Assembly: GCA_031257725.1 (NCBI GenBank)
Contig: JAIROD010000874.1
Span: 1-6,679, forward strand
Direction: 5' to 3'
DNA: 6,679 nt
Source: Planctomycetaceae bacterium
GTDB lineage: Bacteria; Planctomycetota; Planctomycetia; Pirellulales; Thermoguttaceae
The translations under genes were made by a program, and so were the position numbers. Below the pieces are notes generated by a model, which saw only the letters and a list, made by a program, of their open reading frames with translations, searched no databases and was not told the origin of the DNA. Shown here piece after piece: positions 1 through 6,121 of the stretch. The first letter of the stretch is position 1, and each line of letters starts with the position of its first letter.

Positions 1-3000
1 GCAACATTTATGGAACCCTGGGACGGTCCGGCGGCAATGGCTTTCAGCGACGGACACGTTGCAGGAAGTATCGTTGACCGCAACGGATTACGTCCGGCGC
101 GATATTCAGTTACAAAAAATGACCGGTTTATTCTTGCTTCGGAATCCGGCGTGTTGCCGCTTGATCAAGCCGATATTGTACAAAAAGGAAATGTTTCGCC
201 CGGACGAATGATTCTTGTTGATACCGTACAAAAACGTATTATCGGCAATGATGAAATTAAAGCCAAAATCACGCGAAGCCGTCCGTACCGGCGTTGGGTT
301 GATGCCAATAAAGTTGAGTTAAGCCGCAGCGGAGCGGTCGATGCGATGTTGACGGAACCGGTTGAACTTTATAAAGTGCAACGAAATGCCGGTTACACGC
401 GGGAAGAACTTGACGTGGTGATTCGTCCCATGTTTGAAACAGGAACAGAACCCATCGGATCAATGGGATTTGACGTTCCGCCTGCAATTTTATCGGATAA
501 ACCTGAATTATTGTTCGACTATTTCAAACAACGATTCGCTCAAGTTACGAATCCGCCGATTGATCCGATTCGTGAGAAATTACTGATGAGTTTAACGTCG
601 TTTATCGGACCGCTTGGTTCTCCGCTTACAGAATTTCCGTCACACGCTCACACGCTTAAAATCCGAACGCCTATTTTGACTCCTCTTGATTTGCAACAGA
701 TTTTTGAAATCAAAGAATCTGCGCTTCGAGCAGTTAGTATTGATACAACTTTCAGCGAGTTAACATCCAATGGAATGCGTGAAGCGATGAACCGTGTTTG
801 TGAAGACGCAACACGGGCAATTAAAAACGGCGCGGGAATTTTAGTTTTAAGCGACAGAAATATCAGTCGTAATCGTGCGGCAATTCCGGGTTTGTTGGTT
901 GCAAGCGGACTTGGACGTTATTTGATGAACAGCGGATTACGAGGAAAAGTCGGAATCATTTTAGAATCAGCCGAACCGCGTCAAGTACATCATTTTGCAA
1001 TGTTAATTACTTGCGGACTGGATGCGGTTTGTCCGTATCTTGCAATGGAAACAATAGCGGCGGAAGTTCGGCGTTCCGAATCGTTGTTTCCGATGGGGTT
1101 ACAGCAAGCAATTCGAAACTATATTTCGTCGATTGACAAAGGGTTGCTCAAAATTTTCTCCAAGATGGGAATTAGTACGATAAGGTCTTATCGTTACACT
1201 TTGTCTTGCGAGGCAATCGGACTCGACCCAAAATTTGTTTCGGAATTTTTCGGTCCTATTCCCTCGCGAGTCGGCGGACTTAATTTTAACGATATTGCGA
1301 GTGAGACCTTGCAACGGCACCGCGATGCCTACAACGAAAAACGCGGCAGAATCAACTTGTTGGATGCGGGCGGCGAATATCGTAATCGCCGCGGCGGTCC
1401 GCAGCATCTTTGGGATACGGAATCTGTACATTTATTGCAGCAGGCGGCACGTAATAATGATCAACAATCGTACAACGATTTTGCAGAACGAATCAACAAT
1501 CAGGAAAATCGTCATTGTACGCTTCGGAGTTTGATTGATTTCCGGTTGGAGCAATGTAATCCTATTCCGCTTTCAGAGGTTGAACCGGCTGATGAGTTAG
1601 TGAAACGTTTTTTGACCGGTGCGATGAGTTTTGGCGCGTTAAGCCGAGAAGTGCATGAGACGATGGCGATTGCAATGAATCAACTCGGCAGTATGTCCAA
1701 CGGCGGCGAGGGCGGTGAAGATTCTGCACGATATATTCCGGTTGACGGAGTTGATCGATGCAGTGCGACGAAACAAGTTGCATCGGGACGTTTTGGCGTT
1801 ACGGTTGAATATCTTGCGAACGCGAAAGATTTGCAAATCAAAATGGCGCAGGGTGCGAAACCCGGTGAAGGCGGACATTTGCCCGGACATAAAGTTAATG
1901 AAGAAATCGGTCGGATTCGGCATAGCACGCCCGGAGTTAGTCTTATTAGTCCGCCGCCGCATCATGATATTTATTCGATTGAAGATTTAGCGCAACTAAT
2001 ATTCGATTTAAAGAACGTTAATCCGGCGGCGCGAGTCAGCGTTAAACTTGTGAGTATTTGCGGGGTTGGTACGATTGCAGCCGGCGTGGCAAAAGGCAAA
2101 GCGGACATGATTTTAATTAGCGGCGGCGATGGCGGAACGGGGGCGAGTCCGTTGAGCAGTATCAAAAATGCAGGAGTACCTTGGGAACTTGGACTTTCTG
2201 AAACACAACAAACATTGGTGCGTAACGATTTACGCGGGCGAGTGCGGATTCAGACGGACGGTCAAATGCGAACCGGGCGTGATATTGCGATTGCGGCGTT
2301 GCTTGGCGCGGAGGAGTTTGGATTTGGTACGGCGGCGCTTGTAACACTTGGTTGTGTGCTAATGCGAAAGTGTCATCAAAATACGTGTCCGGTTGGAATT
2401 GCGACACAGGATGCACGGTTACGAAAACGTTTTAGCGGTGCGCCGGAACATTTGGTCAATTATTTTCGTTTTGTTGCGGGGGAGTTGCGGGAGATAATGG
2501 GTCGGCTTGGTTTTCGTACATTTAATGAGATGGTCGGACGGAGTGAATTGCTTATTCAACGCGGCGGAGTTGGACATTGGAAGGCACGAACGCTTGATCT
2601 TTCGGCAATTTTCCAACGTCCTGAAGTTCCAAAACATTTTTCATTTCATTATTCCAAGCCGCAACATCTTGATGGAATAACGCCGTTAATGTTACAGACG
2701 TTGGAAGATTCGCGAGAGGCGGTAGCGGCGGGCAAGAAGGTTAATAAAACGTACAAGATCAGCAATCTTGATCGGGCGATTGGGGCGAATATTTCGTATG
2801 AGATTGCGAAAAAGTATGGCGCAACGGGTTTGCCGGAGGATACGATTCAATTAACGTTTGAGGGAACGGCGGGTCAAAGTTTCGGGGCGTTTACGGCGGC
2901 GGGTGTTACGTTAAACTTGGTTGGCGAGGCGAATGATTATGTTGGCAAGGGATTATCCGGCGGCAAGTTGATAATACGCGTACCGGTGGAGAGTCCGATT

Positions 3001-3519
3001 GATGCGTCACAAAATGTGATTGCGGGCAAGACGTTATTTTACGGGGCAACCGGCGGCGAGGCATATATTAACGGACGGGTTGGGGAACGTTTTTGTGTAC
3101 GGAATAGTGGAGCAACGGTGGTGGTTGAGGGGGTAGGCGATCATGGTTGTGAATACATGACGGGCGGATGTGTCGCGGTTTTGGGTTCGACGGGAATTAA
3201 TTTTGCGGCGGGAATGTCGGGAGGGATTGCGTATGTTTATGATCCTGATCAACAATTTGATTTACGTTGCAATTTGGAGATGGTCGATTTGGAACCGATG
3301 TTTCTTGAAACGGATATTCAAAAATTGCATGAAATGATACAAAAACATTTCCGATACACTGGCAGTGTCAAAGCCAAAGAGATGCTTGATAATTGGGAGC
3401 GAACAAAAAATCTATTCGTCAAAGTAATCCCTATGGAATACCGCGCCGCGCTAGGACTAACAAACCCCGTCGATCTACAATCAAGAAAAACCTCCGAACA
3501 ACAAGTACATCTGGCATGA
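1..3519 (+). CDS. gltB: Glutamate synthase large (alpha) subunit, 5'-truncated by the window edge
   Basis: Catalyses the FMN and iron-sulfur dependent transfer of glutamine amide nitrogen to 2-oxoglutarate, giving two glutamates in cytoplasmic ammonia assimilation. The frame is open from base 1, where A-T-F precedes MEPWDGP, a conserved segment inside the class II glutamine amidotransferase domain. The first roughly 300 residues, including the catalytic Cys, lie upstream. Counting from the Met at base 10: end of the amidotransferase domain to about 110; central domain about 120-415; FMN-binding synthase domain about 460-835, with MSFGALS near 539 and GGDGGTGASP at 705-714; 3Fe-4S ligands C782, C788 and C793 (C-x5-C-x4-C); GXGXG beta-helix domain about 915-1105. 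The C-terminus is complete, ends in TGA and has the family's usual tail. No gltD follows; an RM insertion occupies that place. The last 127 residues are duplicated at 6122-6505. Nothing in the visible part is broken. Confidence 0.97.
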   Translation, partial: ATFMEPWDGPAAMAFSDGHVAGSIVDRNGLRPARYSVTKNDRFILASESGVLPLDQADIVQKGNVSPGRMILVDTVQKRIIGNDEIKAKITRSRPYRRWVDANKVELSRSGAVDAMLTEPVELYKVQRNAGYTREELDVVIRPMFETGTEPIGSMGFDVPPAILSDKPELLFDYFKQRFAQVTNPPIDPIREKLLMSLTSFIGPLGSPLTEFPSHAHTLKIRTPILTPLDLQQIFEIKESALRAVSIDTTFSELTSNGMREAMNRVCEDATRAIKNGAGILVLSDRNISRNRAAIPGLLVASGLGRYLMNSGLRGKVGIILESAEPRQVHHFAMLITCGLDAVCPYLAMETIAAEVRRSESLFPMGLQQAIRNYISSIDKGLLKIFSKMGISTIRSYRYTLSCEAIGLDPKFVSEFFGPIPSRVGGLNFNDIASETLQRHRDAYNEKRGRINLLDAGGEYRNRRGGPQHLWDTESVHLLQQAARNNDQQSYNDFAERINNQENRHCTLRSLIDFRLEQCNPIPLSEVEPADELVKRFLTGAMSFGALSREVHETMAIAMNQLGSMSNGGEGGEDSARYIPVDGVDRCSATKQVASGRFGVTVEYLANAKDLQIKMAQGAKPGEGGHLPGHKVNEEIGRIRHSTPGVSLISPPPHHDIYSIEDLAQLIFDLKNVNPAARVSVKLVSICGVGTIAAGVAKGKADMILISGGDGGTGASPLSSIKNAGVPWELGLSETQQTLVRNDLRGRVRIQTDGQMRTGRDIAIAALLGAEEFGFGTAALVTLGCVLMRKCHQNTCPVGIATQDARLRKRFSGAPEHLVNYFRFVAGELREIMGRLGFRTFNEMVGRSELLIQRGGVGHWKARTLDLSAIFQRPEVPKHFSFHYSKPQHLDGITPLMLQTLEDSREAVAAGKKVNKTYKISNLDRAIGANISYEIAKKYGATGLPEDTIQLTFEGTAGQSFGAFTAAGVTLNLVGEANDYVGKGLSGGKLIIRVPVESPIDASQNVIAGKTLFYGATGGEAYINGRVGERFCVRNSGATVVVEGVGDHGCEYMTGGCVAVLGSTGINFAAGMSGGIAYVYDPDQQFDLRCNLEMVDLEPMFLETDIQKLHEMIQKHFRYTGSVKAKEMLDNWERTKNLFVKVIPMEYRAALGLTNPVDLQSRKTSEQQVHLA
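3136..3519 (+). repeat. Direct repeat, upstream copy: 3' end of gltB (partner 6122-6505)
   Basis: This 384 bp segment encodes GltB residues 1043-1169 (from GDHGCEYM to the C-terminus). It recurs at 6122-6505 with no gaps and 15 mismatches by my hand alignment, counting the stop codon (TGA here, TAA there). Similarity starts sharply at GGCGATCATGG and ends at the stop codon; flanking sequences outside the pair do not match convincingly. This copy is the one joined in frame to the full gltB. I infer that it is one end of a long target duplication made when the RM cassette arrived. Confidence 0.95.
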
Positions 3520-3726
3520 AAAAATATATAACGAAACTAAAATAAGCTGTTCATACTTTAATTTTTTGTTAATTGATAAAGTTATTAATAACTGTACTTT
3601 CCCAGAAATGAAAAACGAATTTAAATTTGCATCTGATTTTTTTTTGCAATTGGACGAAATGAAAAAAATTTTGAAAGAAAGAATAAATTTTTTCCTAAAT
3701 AAATCCCCAACACAAAAAAATTCCAT
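3520..3726. other. AT-rich intergenic stretch after gltB, no convincing gene
   Basis: This is very AT-rich sequence directly behind the gltB stop. A perfect 14-bp palindrome lies at 3580-3593 (AGTTATTAATAACT). I see no GC-rich hairpin with a T-run that would make a clear intrinsic terminator for gltB. One forward frame stays open from inside the gltB 3' end through about 3748 and would encode a lysine-rich helical peptide (…NEFKFASDFFLQLDEMKK…). It has no good start or ribosome binding site, and the reverse strand is also open here, so I do not call it a gene. It could be a remnant of a lost coding region. Confidence 0.5.
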
Positions 3727-3796
3727 TAATATACTTTTCTCACTTTAAAATTCGTTTTTTGTTTTTTGAAATGATCACGGAATATGCTTATTTTTA

Positions 3797-3813
3797 AGGA
3801 TGAAACGCATCCT
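3797..3813. repeat. Small hairpin inside the first palindromic unit
   Basis: AGGATG (3797-3802) and CATCCT (3808-3813) form a perfect 6-bp inverted repeat around the loop AAACG. An alternative, overlapping pairing of GAAAC (3802-3806) with GTTTC (3820-3824) is also possible. It sits in the spacer of the first unit, where the second unit carries its own palindromes. Confidence 0.5.
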
Positions 3814-3823
3814 GCGTATGTTT

Positions 3824-3892
3824 CAAAAACCGAAAATTAAAGTGTAATGAGTATACTGCTATACCTTTTACACTTTAAAATTCGGTTTTTTG
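3824..3892. repeat. Long near-perfect palindrome (~69 nt) at the junction of the two units
   Basis: The reverse arm of unit one and the forward arm of unit two meet tail to tail. The inner 42 nt (3837-3878) has perfect 11-bp outer arms TTAAAGTGTAA/TTACACTTTAA, a 3-nt mismatched bulge on each side, perfect 5-bp inner arms GTATA/TATAC and the loop CTGC. Outside this, CCGAAAA and AATTCGG extend the pairing, with an A-run on the left and a T-run on the right. The stem is AT-rich but long, and the flanking runs give it the form of a bidirectional terminator. It could end gltB read-through and insulate the RM transcript, but I cannot show this. Confidence 0.65.
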
Positions 3893-3899
3893 TTTTTTT

Positions 3900-3917
3900 G
3901 TGAATTACACAATTCAC
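3900..3917. repeat. Perfect 7-bp inverted repeat in the second unit
   Basis: GTGAATT (3900-3906) and AATTCAC (3911-3917) are exact reverse complements around ACAC. The hairpin follows the T-rich run that closes the long palindrome and precedes a second palindrome at 3930-3957. Confidence 0.6.
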
Positions 3918-3929
3918 TTGAAATCTTAC

Positions 3930-3957
3930 GTCGAGACATAATGCATTGCGTCTCGAC
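3930..3957. repeat. 28-nt near-perfect palindrome with GTCGAGAC/GTCTCGAC arms
   Basis: The outer 8 bp on each side (GTCGAGAC and GTCTCGAC) match exactly. Inward of these there is one A/C mismatch and one T/G wobble, then the centre (AATGCATT) pairs to the middle with no loop. A loop-free palindrome of this type suits binding by a dimeric protein, or cruciform formation, better than an RNA terminator. It is the most GC-rich piece of the intergenic region. Confidence 0.65.
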
Positions 3958-4038
3958 AAAACCGAAAGATAAAGTATAAAGAGTATATTGCATTCAAGTC
4001 AAAAATACCTTACCATACACGTTGTTGTTTTTAACTCA

Positions 4039-4083
4039 CCAATAAATTGAATTGACAATTGAAAAAGATCGATGATTTATTGG
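4039..4083 (+). promoter_or_regulatory. Possible RM promoter: TTGACA within a 9-bp inverted repeat
   Basis: CCAATAAAT (4039-4047) and ATTTATTGG (4075-4083) are perfect inverted repeats. Between them TTGACA (4052-4057) matches the sigma-70 -35 consensus and lies inside a smaller palindrome, AATTGACAATT (4050-4060). The best -10 at normal spacing (TTTATT, 4076-4081) is weak. The arrangement would allow a dimeric repressor or controller to act on the RM promoter, but no C-protein gene is present. The promoter call is tentative. Confidence 0.35.
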
Positions 4084-4133
4084 GGGGCAAGCCAGCAAAG
4101 CAAGTGCCTAAAAATAATAACGCCCTGAAAAAC

Positions 4134-4148
4134 AAGGAATTAGTGATG
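4134..4148 (+). promoter_or_regulatory. Shine-Dalgarno AAGGAA with ATG out of frame to the nuclease gene
   Basis: AAGGAA (4134-4139) is the best ribosome binding site upstream of the nuclease and stands at ideal distance from ATG 4146-4148. That ATG opens only nine codons (MNIFGKVQL, stop TAA 4173-4175). Dropping one T from the run at 4153-4157 would bring it into the nuclease frame as MNILGRYSYNKT. This suggests a frameshift at the homopolymer (a true mutation, a sequencing error or translational slippage), or else an upstream peptide that tunes nuclease expression. Confidence 0.5.
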
Positions 4149-4155
4149 AATATTT

Positions 4156-4839
4156 TTGGGAAGGTACAGTTATAATAAAACATTTAATGATAGAGATATG
4201 CCTGATAGTTCTTACGAAATAGTAAAACATGCCTTGCGAAAATTGGCTAATGACTACAGAATCGAACTTTCTTCTCAGATTGATAATCGTGTTGAGAAGA
4301 TGCGTTCCGATAATAATTCACACTACCTTATATATAGGATTTTAGGTATCTCTATTTCAGAAGGTCAGTTAATTGATGTTTATCAAAATAAAGGGCGTTT
4401 CTTGTATAAATACGCGGGGTCGTTTTTAGAGAAGGCGGCATTTATATGTTTCAAAAATAGATTTCCCAATGCAAAAAAAGAACGAGTACTTAACACTATA
4501 GGACAAAGACCTAAAACCTTTGAAATTGATTGTCTTATAGAAAAGGAAGCTATTGAGATTAAGTGGCGAGACGCTACAACTGATGGAGATCACATTACAA
4601 AAGAACATACTAGATTACAAGCAATAAAGTCTCATGGTTTTCGACCGATTCGTGTGATGTTTTATTATCCTAATCGCGAACAAGCTATTCGCATACAGGA
4701 AACCTTACGAACAACATATAACGGAGTTGGAGGTTTATACTATTCTGGTGATTTAGCATGGAGCTATGTAAAAGAAAAAACGGATATTGATTTGCTCAGA
4801 CTCTTTGAAGAATTGGCTGATGAATATGAACAAAAATAA
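4156..4839 (+). CDS. Type II restriction endonuclease, ApaLI-like PD-(D/E)XK family
   Basis: Predicted site-specific DNA cleavage enzyme paired with the overlapping methyltransferase. From the TTG at 4156 it has 227 residues. The nuclease core is visible: E-I-D125, then E134-I-K136, i.e. D-x8-E-x-K, followed by a conserved-looking WRDATTDGDHITKEHTR helix region and a beta strand (RPIRVMFYYPN). From memory, the IEIKWRDATTDGDH block and the YKYAGSFLEKAA stretch are typical of the ApaLI family, whose founding member cuts GTGCAC. The family is likely; the recognition sequence here is not proven. I saw no GTGCAC in this window, but fewer than two are expected by chance. The start is uncertain: TTG 4156 lacks a well-placed ribosome site, ATG 4198 (213 residues) has none but follows a TATAAT at 4171-4176, and ATG 4146 has a good one but is out of frame. 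The gene precedes its methyltransferase, and no control gene is seen. Confidence 0.8.
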   Translation: MGRYSYNKTFNDRDMPDSSYEIVKHALRKLANDYRIELSSQIDNRVEKMRSDNNSHYLIYRILGISISEGQLIDVYQNKGRFLYKYAGSFLEKAAFICFKNRFPNAKKERVLNTIGQRPKTFEIDCLIEKEAIEIKWRDATTDGDHITKEHTRLQAIKSHGFRPIRVMFYYPNREQAIRIQETLRTTYNGVGGLYYSGDLAWSYVKEKTDIDLLRLFEELADEYEQK

Positions 4840-6043
4840 TTCTTTACAATTTATTTGTGCGGAAACAGGAAAATACATTCATTCGCATGTAGAAGATAAT
4901 TCAGCTCAGCTGATTTATCTTGATCCGCCATTTTTTAAACAAAATATTATAAAATTGTATAATAAAAATACAAAAAATATTTATTCATTTTCTGACAAAT
5001 GGAATTCTTTGGAACATTATCTTATATTTATCAAAGATATTTTGATAAAATGTAGAGCAAAGCTATCAAATCATGGACTTTTGTTTCTCCAATGTGATAC
5101 ATCCGCGAGCCATCATTTACGTTTACTTATGGATGATGTTTTGGGAGAAAAATATTTTGTAAATGAAATTATTTGGTGTTATAAAAGGTGGTCTAATTCC
5201 GCATCACGTTTATTGGAATCGCATCAAAATATTTTCGTTTACTCGAAAACAAAAGAATATAAATTTAATCGTATAATGCTTGATTATTCACCGACTACCA
5301 ATATAGATCAAATTTTACAAGCCCGAGAGAGAGATGAGAATGGTGTTGTCAAATATAAAAAAAATAAAAATAATCTGCCAATAATGGTTACGGAAAAAAG
5401 AGGTGTTCCTTTGCGCGATGTGTGGGAAATTCCTTTTTTGAATCCTAAAGCAAAAGAAAGAAACGGATATCCAACACAAAAACCAATTGAATTAATGGAT
5501 AGAATTATAAAAATATCTTGTAGCGAAAATGATTTTATCCTCGATCCTTTCTGCGGAAGCGGTAGTATGGGTATTGCCGCCTATATTAATAATTGTAAGT
5601 ATCTTGGTATAGATAAAAATAATGATGCAATAGAGCTTTGTAATAAACGAAAAATTGATTATCATATTTCAAAATCAGCAGTAAAAGATGGAAATTATAC
5701 TGGTTTTAATAACTTAGATAATGAAATTAAAACATTTATTACTTCAATAAATGCCTTACCTGTTGAACGAAATAAAGGGTTGGACGGAATCTATTCATCA
5801 TCGGAAGGATTAATCGGAATAAGATTCCAACGAACTAACGAGTCTGTTTCAGAAGTGATTGCATTAATGAAAAAAGCTGCAAAAGAAAAACCAATTACTA
5901 AAAAAATTATCATAAAGACTCATGATTCTGATCTCTTTGAAATTATTCCTGATGACGTCTTTATACTTGAATCATTGAATTATAAATTAACAAAAATTAT
6001 AAAACCTATCATAACTAAATCGGTTGGACGGTACGGTGTATAA
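4820..6043 (+). CDS. DNA amino-methyltransferase (N6-adenine or N4-cytosine), beta class, with C-terminal extension
   Basis: Predicted to protect host DNA by methylating the site cut by the upstream nuclease, using S-adenosylmethionine. Counting from ATG 4820 (407 residues), catalytic motif IV YLDPPF comes first (D35-P-P-F38), then a variable target-recognition region, then GYPTQKPIELMDRI (motif X), and the SAM-binding motif I ILDPFCGSG (D242-G248) followed by YLGIDKN. Motif IV before motif I is the beta arrangement; DPPF favours N6-adenine, though N4-cytosine remains possible. Residues from about 290 to the end form an added domain (PVERNKGLDGIY, then IGIRFQR at 332-338), absent from minimal enzymes of this class. 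ATG 4820 overlaps the nuclease end by 20 nt and implies translational coupling; ATG 4826 is an alternative. A longer form starting at TTG 4787 is less likely. Confidence 0.9.
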   Translation: MNMNKNNSLQFICAETGKYIHSHVEDNSAQLIYLDPPFFKQNIIKLYNKNTKNIYSFSDKWNSLEHYLIFIKDILIKCRAKLSNHGLLFLQCDTSASHHLRLLMDDVLGEKYFVNEIIWCYKRWSNSASRLLESHQNIFVYSKTKEYKFNRIMLDYSPTTNIDQILQARERDENGVVKYKKNKNNLPIMVTEKRGVPLRDVWEIPFLNPKAKERNGYPTQKPIELMDRIIKISCSENDFILDPFCGSGSMGIAAYINNCKYLGIDKNNDAIELCNKRKIDYHISKSAVKDGNYTGFNNLDNEIKTFITSINALPVERNKGLDGIYSSSEGLIGIRFQRTNESVSEVIALMKKAAKEKPITKKIIIKTHDSDLFEIIPDDVFILESLNYKLTKIIKPIITKSVGRYGV

Positions 6044-6121
6044 CAGGTTCGTGCGTTTGCTGTTCTCGTCGATAAACTACAGTTGCGGCTTTGTACATGA
6101 TTAACGGTTGTGGAGCAAATT
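6044..6121. other. Junction between the methyltransferase stop and the gltB remnant
   Basis: These 78 nt carry no gene and no clear terminator hairpin. The shared gltB sequence begins abruptly at 6122. Just upstream, GTGGAGCAA (6110-6118) also occurs in gltB a little before the repeat boundary (3107-3115). In the downstream frame TVVEQIGDHG resembles TVVVEGVGDHG. The original repeat may therefore have started further left and been eroded by a small deletion. A TGA at 6098-6100 closes the frame upstream of the remnant. Confidence 0.5.

Larger units (their letters stand above)
3727..3993. repeat. Cluster of four alternating ~35-nt arms forming two palindromic units
   Basis: Four related arms lie head to tail in alternating orientation: 3727-3761 (forward), 3824-3858 (reverse), 3858-3892 (forward) and about 3957-3993 (reverse). 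The common core in forward sense is CACTTTAAAATTCGG followed by a T-run. The first pair match at about 26 of 35 positions as an inverted repeat; the core of the second pair matches at about 20 of 26. The spacers within pairs are nearly equal (62 and 64 nt), and each contains its own smaller palindrome. The two units abut directly. The layout resembles small non-autonomous inverted-repeat elements or REP-like sequences. I found no matching arm downstream of the RM genes. Function is unknown; transcription pausing, termination and recombination are all possible. Confidence 0.7.

Noticed and set aside
1099..2637. Several open frames of 60-110 codons on both strands inside gltB
   Set aside because: They lie wholly within the strongly conserved gltB frame and show no family resemblance or start signals.
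3516..3545. ATG overlapping the gltB stop (ATGA), giving a 9-codon peptide MKKYITKLK
   Set aside because: It is too short, has no ribosome site, and the repeat partner at 6503 has TAA there with no such peptide.
3481..3726. Reverse-strand open frame of 81 codons over the gltB end and spacer
   Set aside because: It overlaps the gltB coding end, has no start signal and is explained by AT-rich sequence poor in reverse-strand stop triplets.
3727..3993. CRISPR array or integron attC sites
   Set aside because: There are only four diverged arms in alternating orientation with unequal spacing (about 0 and 63 nt), no direct identical repeats, and no RYYYAAC/GTTRRRY core boxes, cas genes or integrase.
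4082..4108. G-run with GGCA...TGCC as a terminator or riboswitch-like hairpin
   Set aside because: The pairing arms are only 4 bp with no T-run and no recognisable RNA motif.
4426..4608. Reverse-strand frame of 60 codons within the nuclease gene
   Set aside because: It is antisense to the PD-(D/E)XK core, with no start signal and no similarity I recognise.
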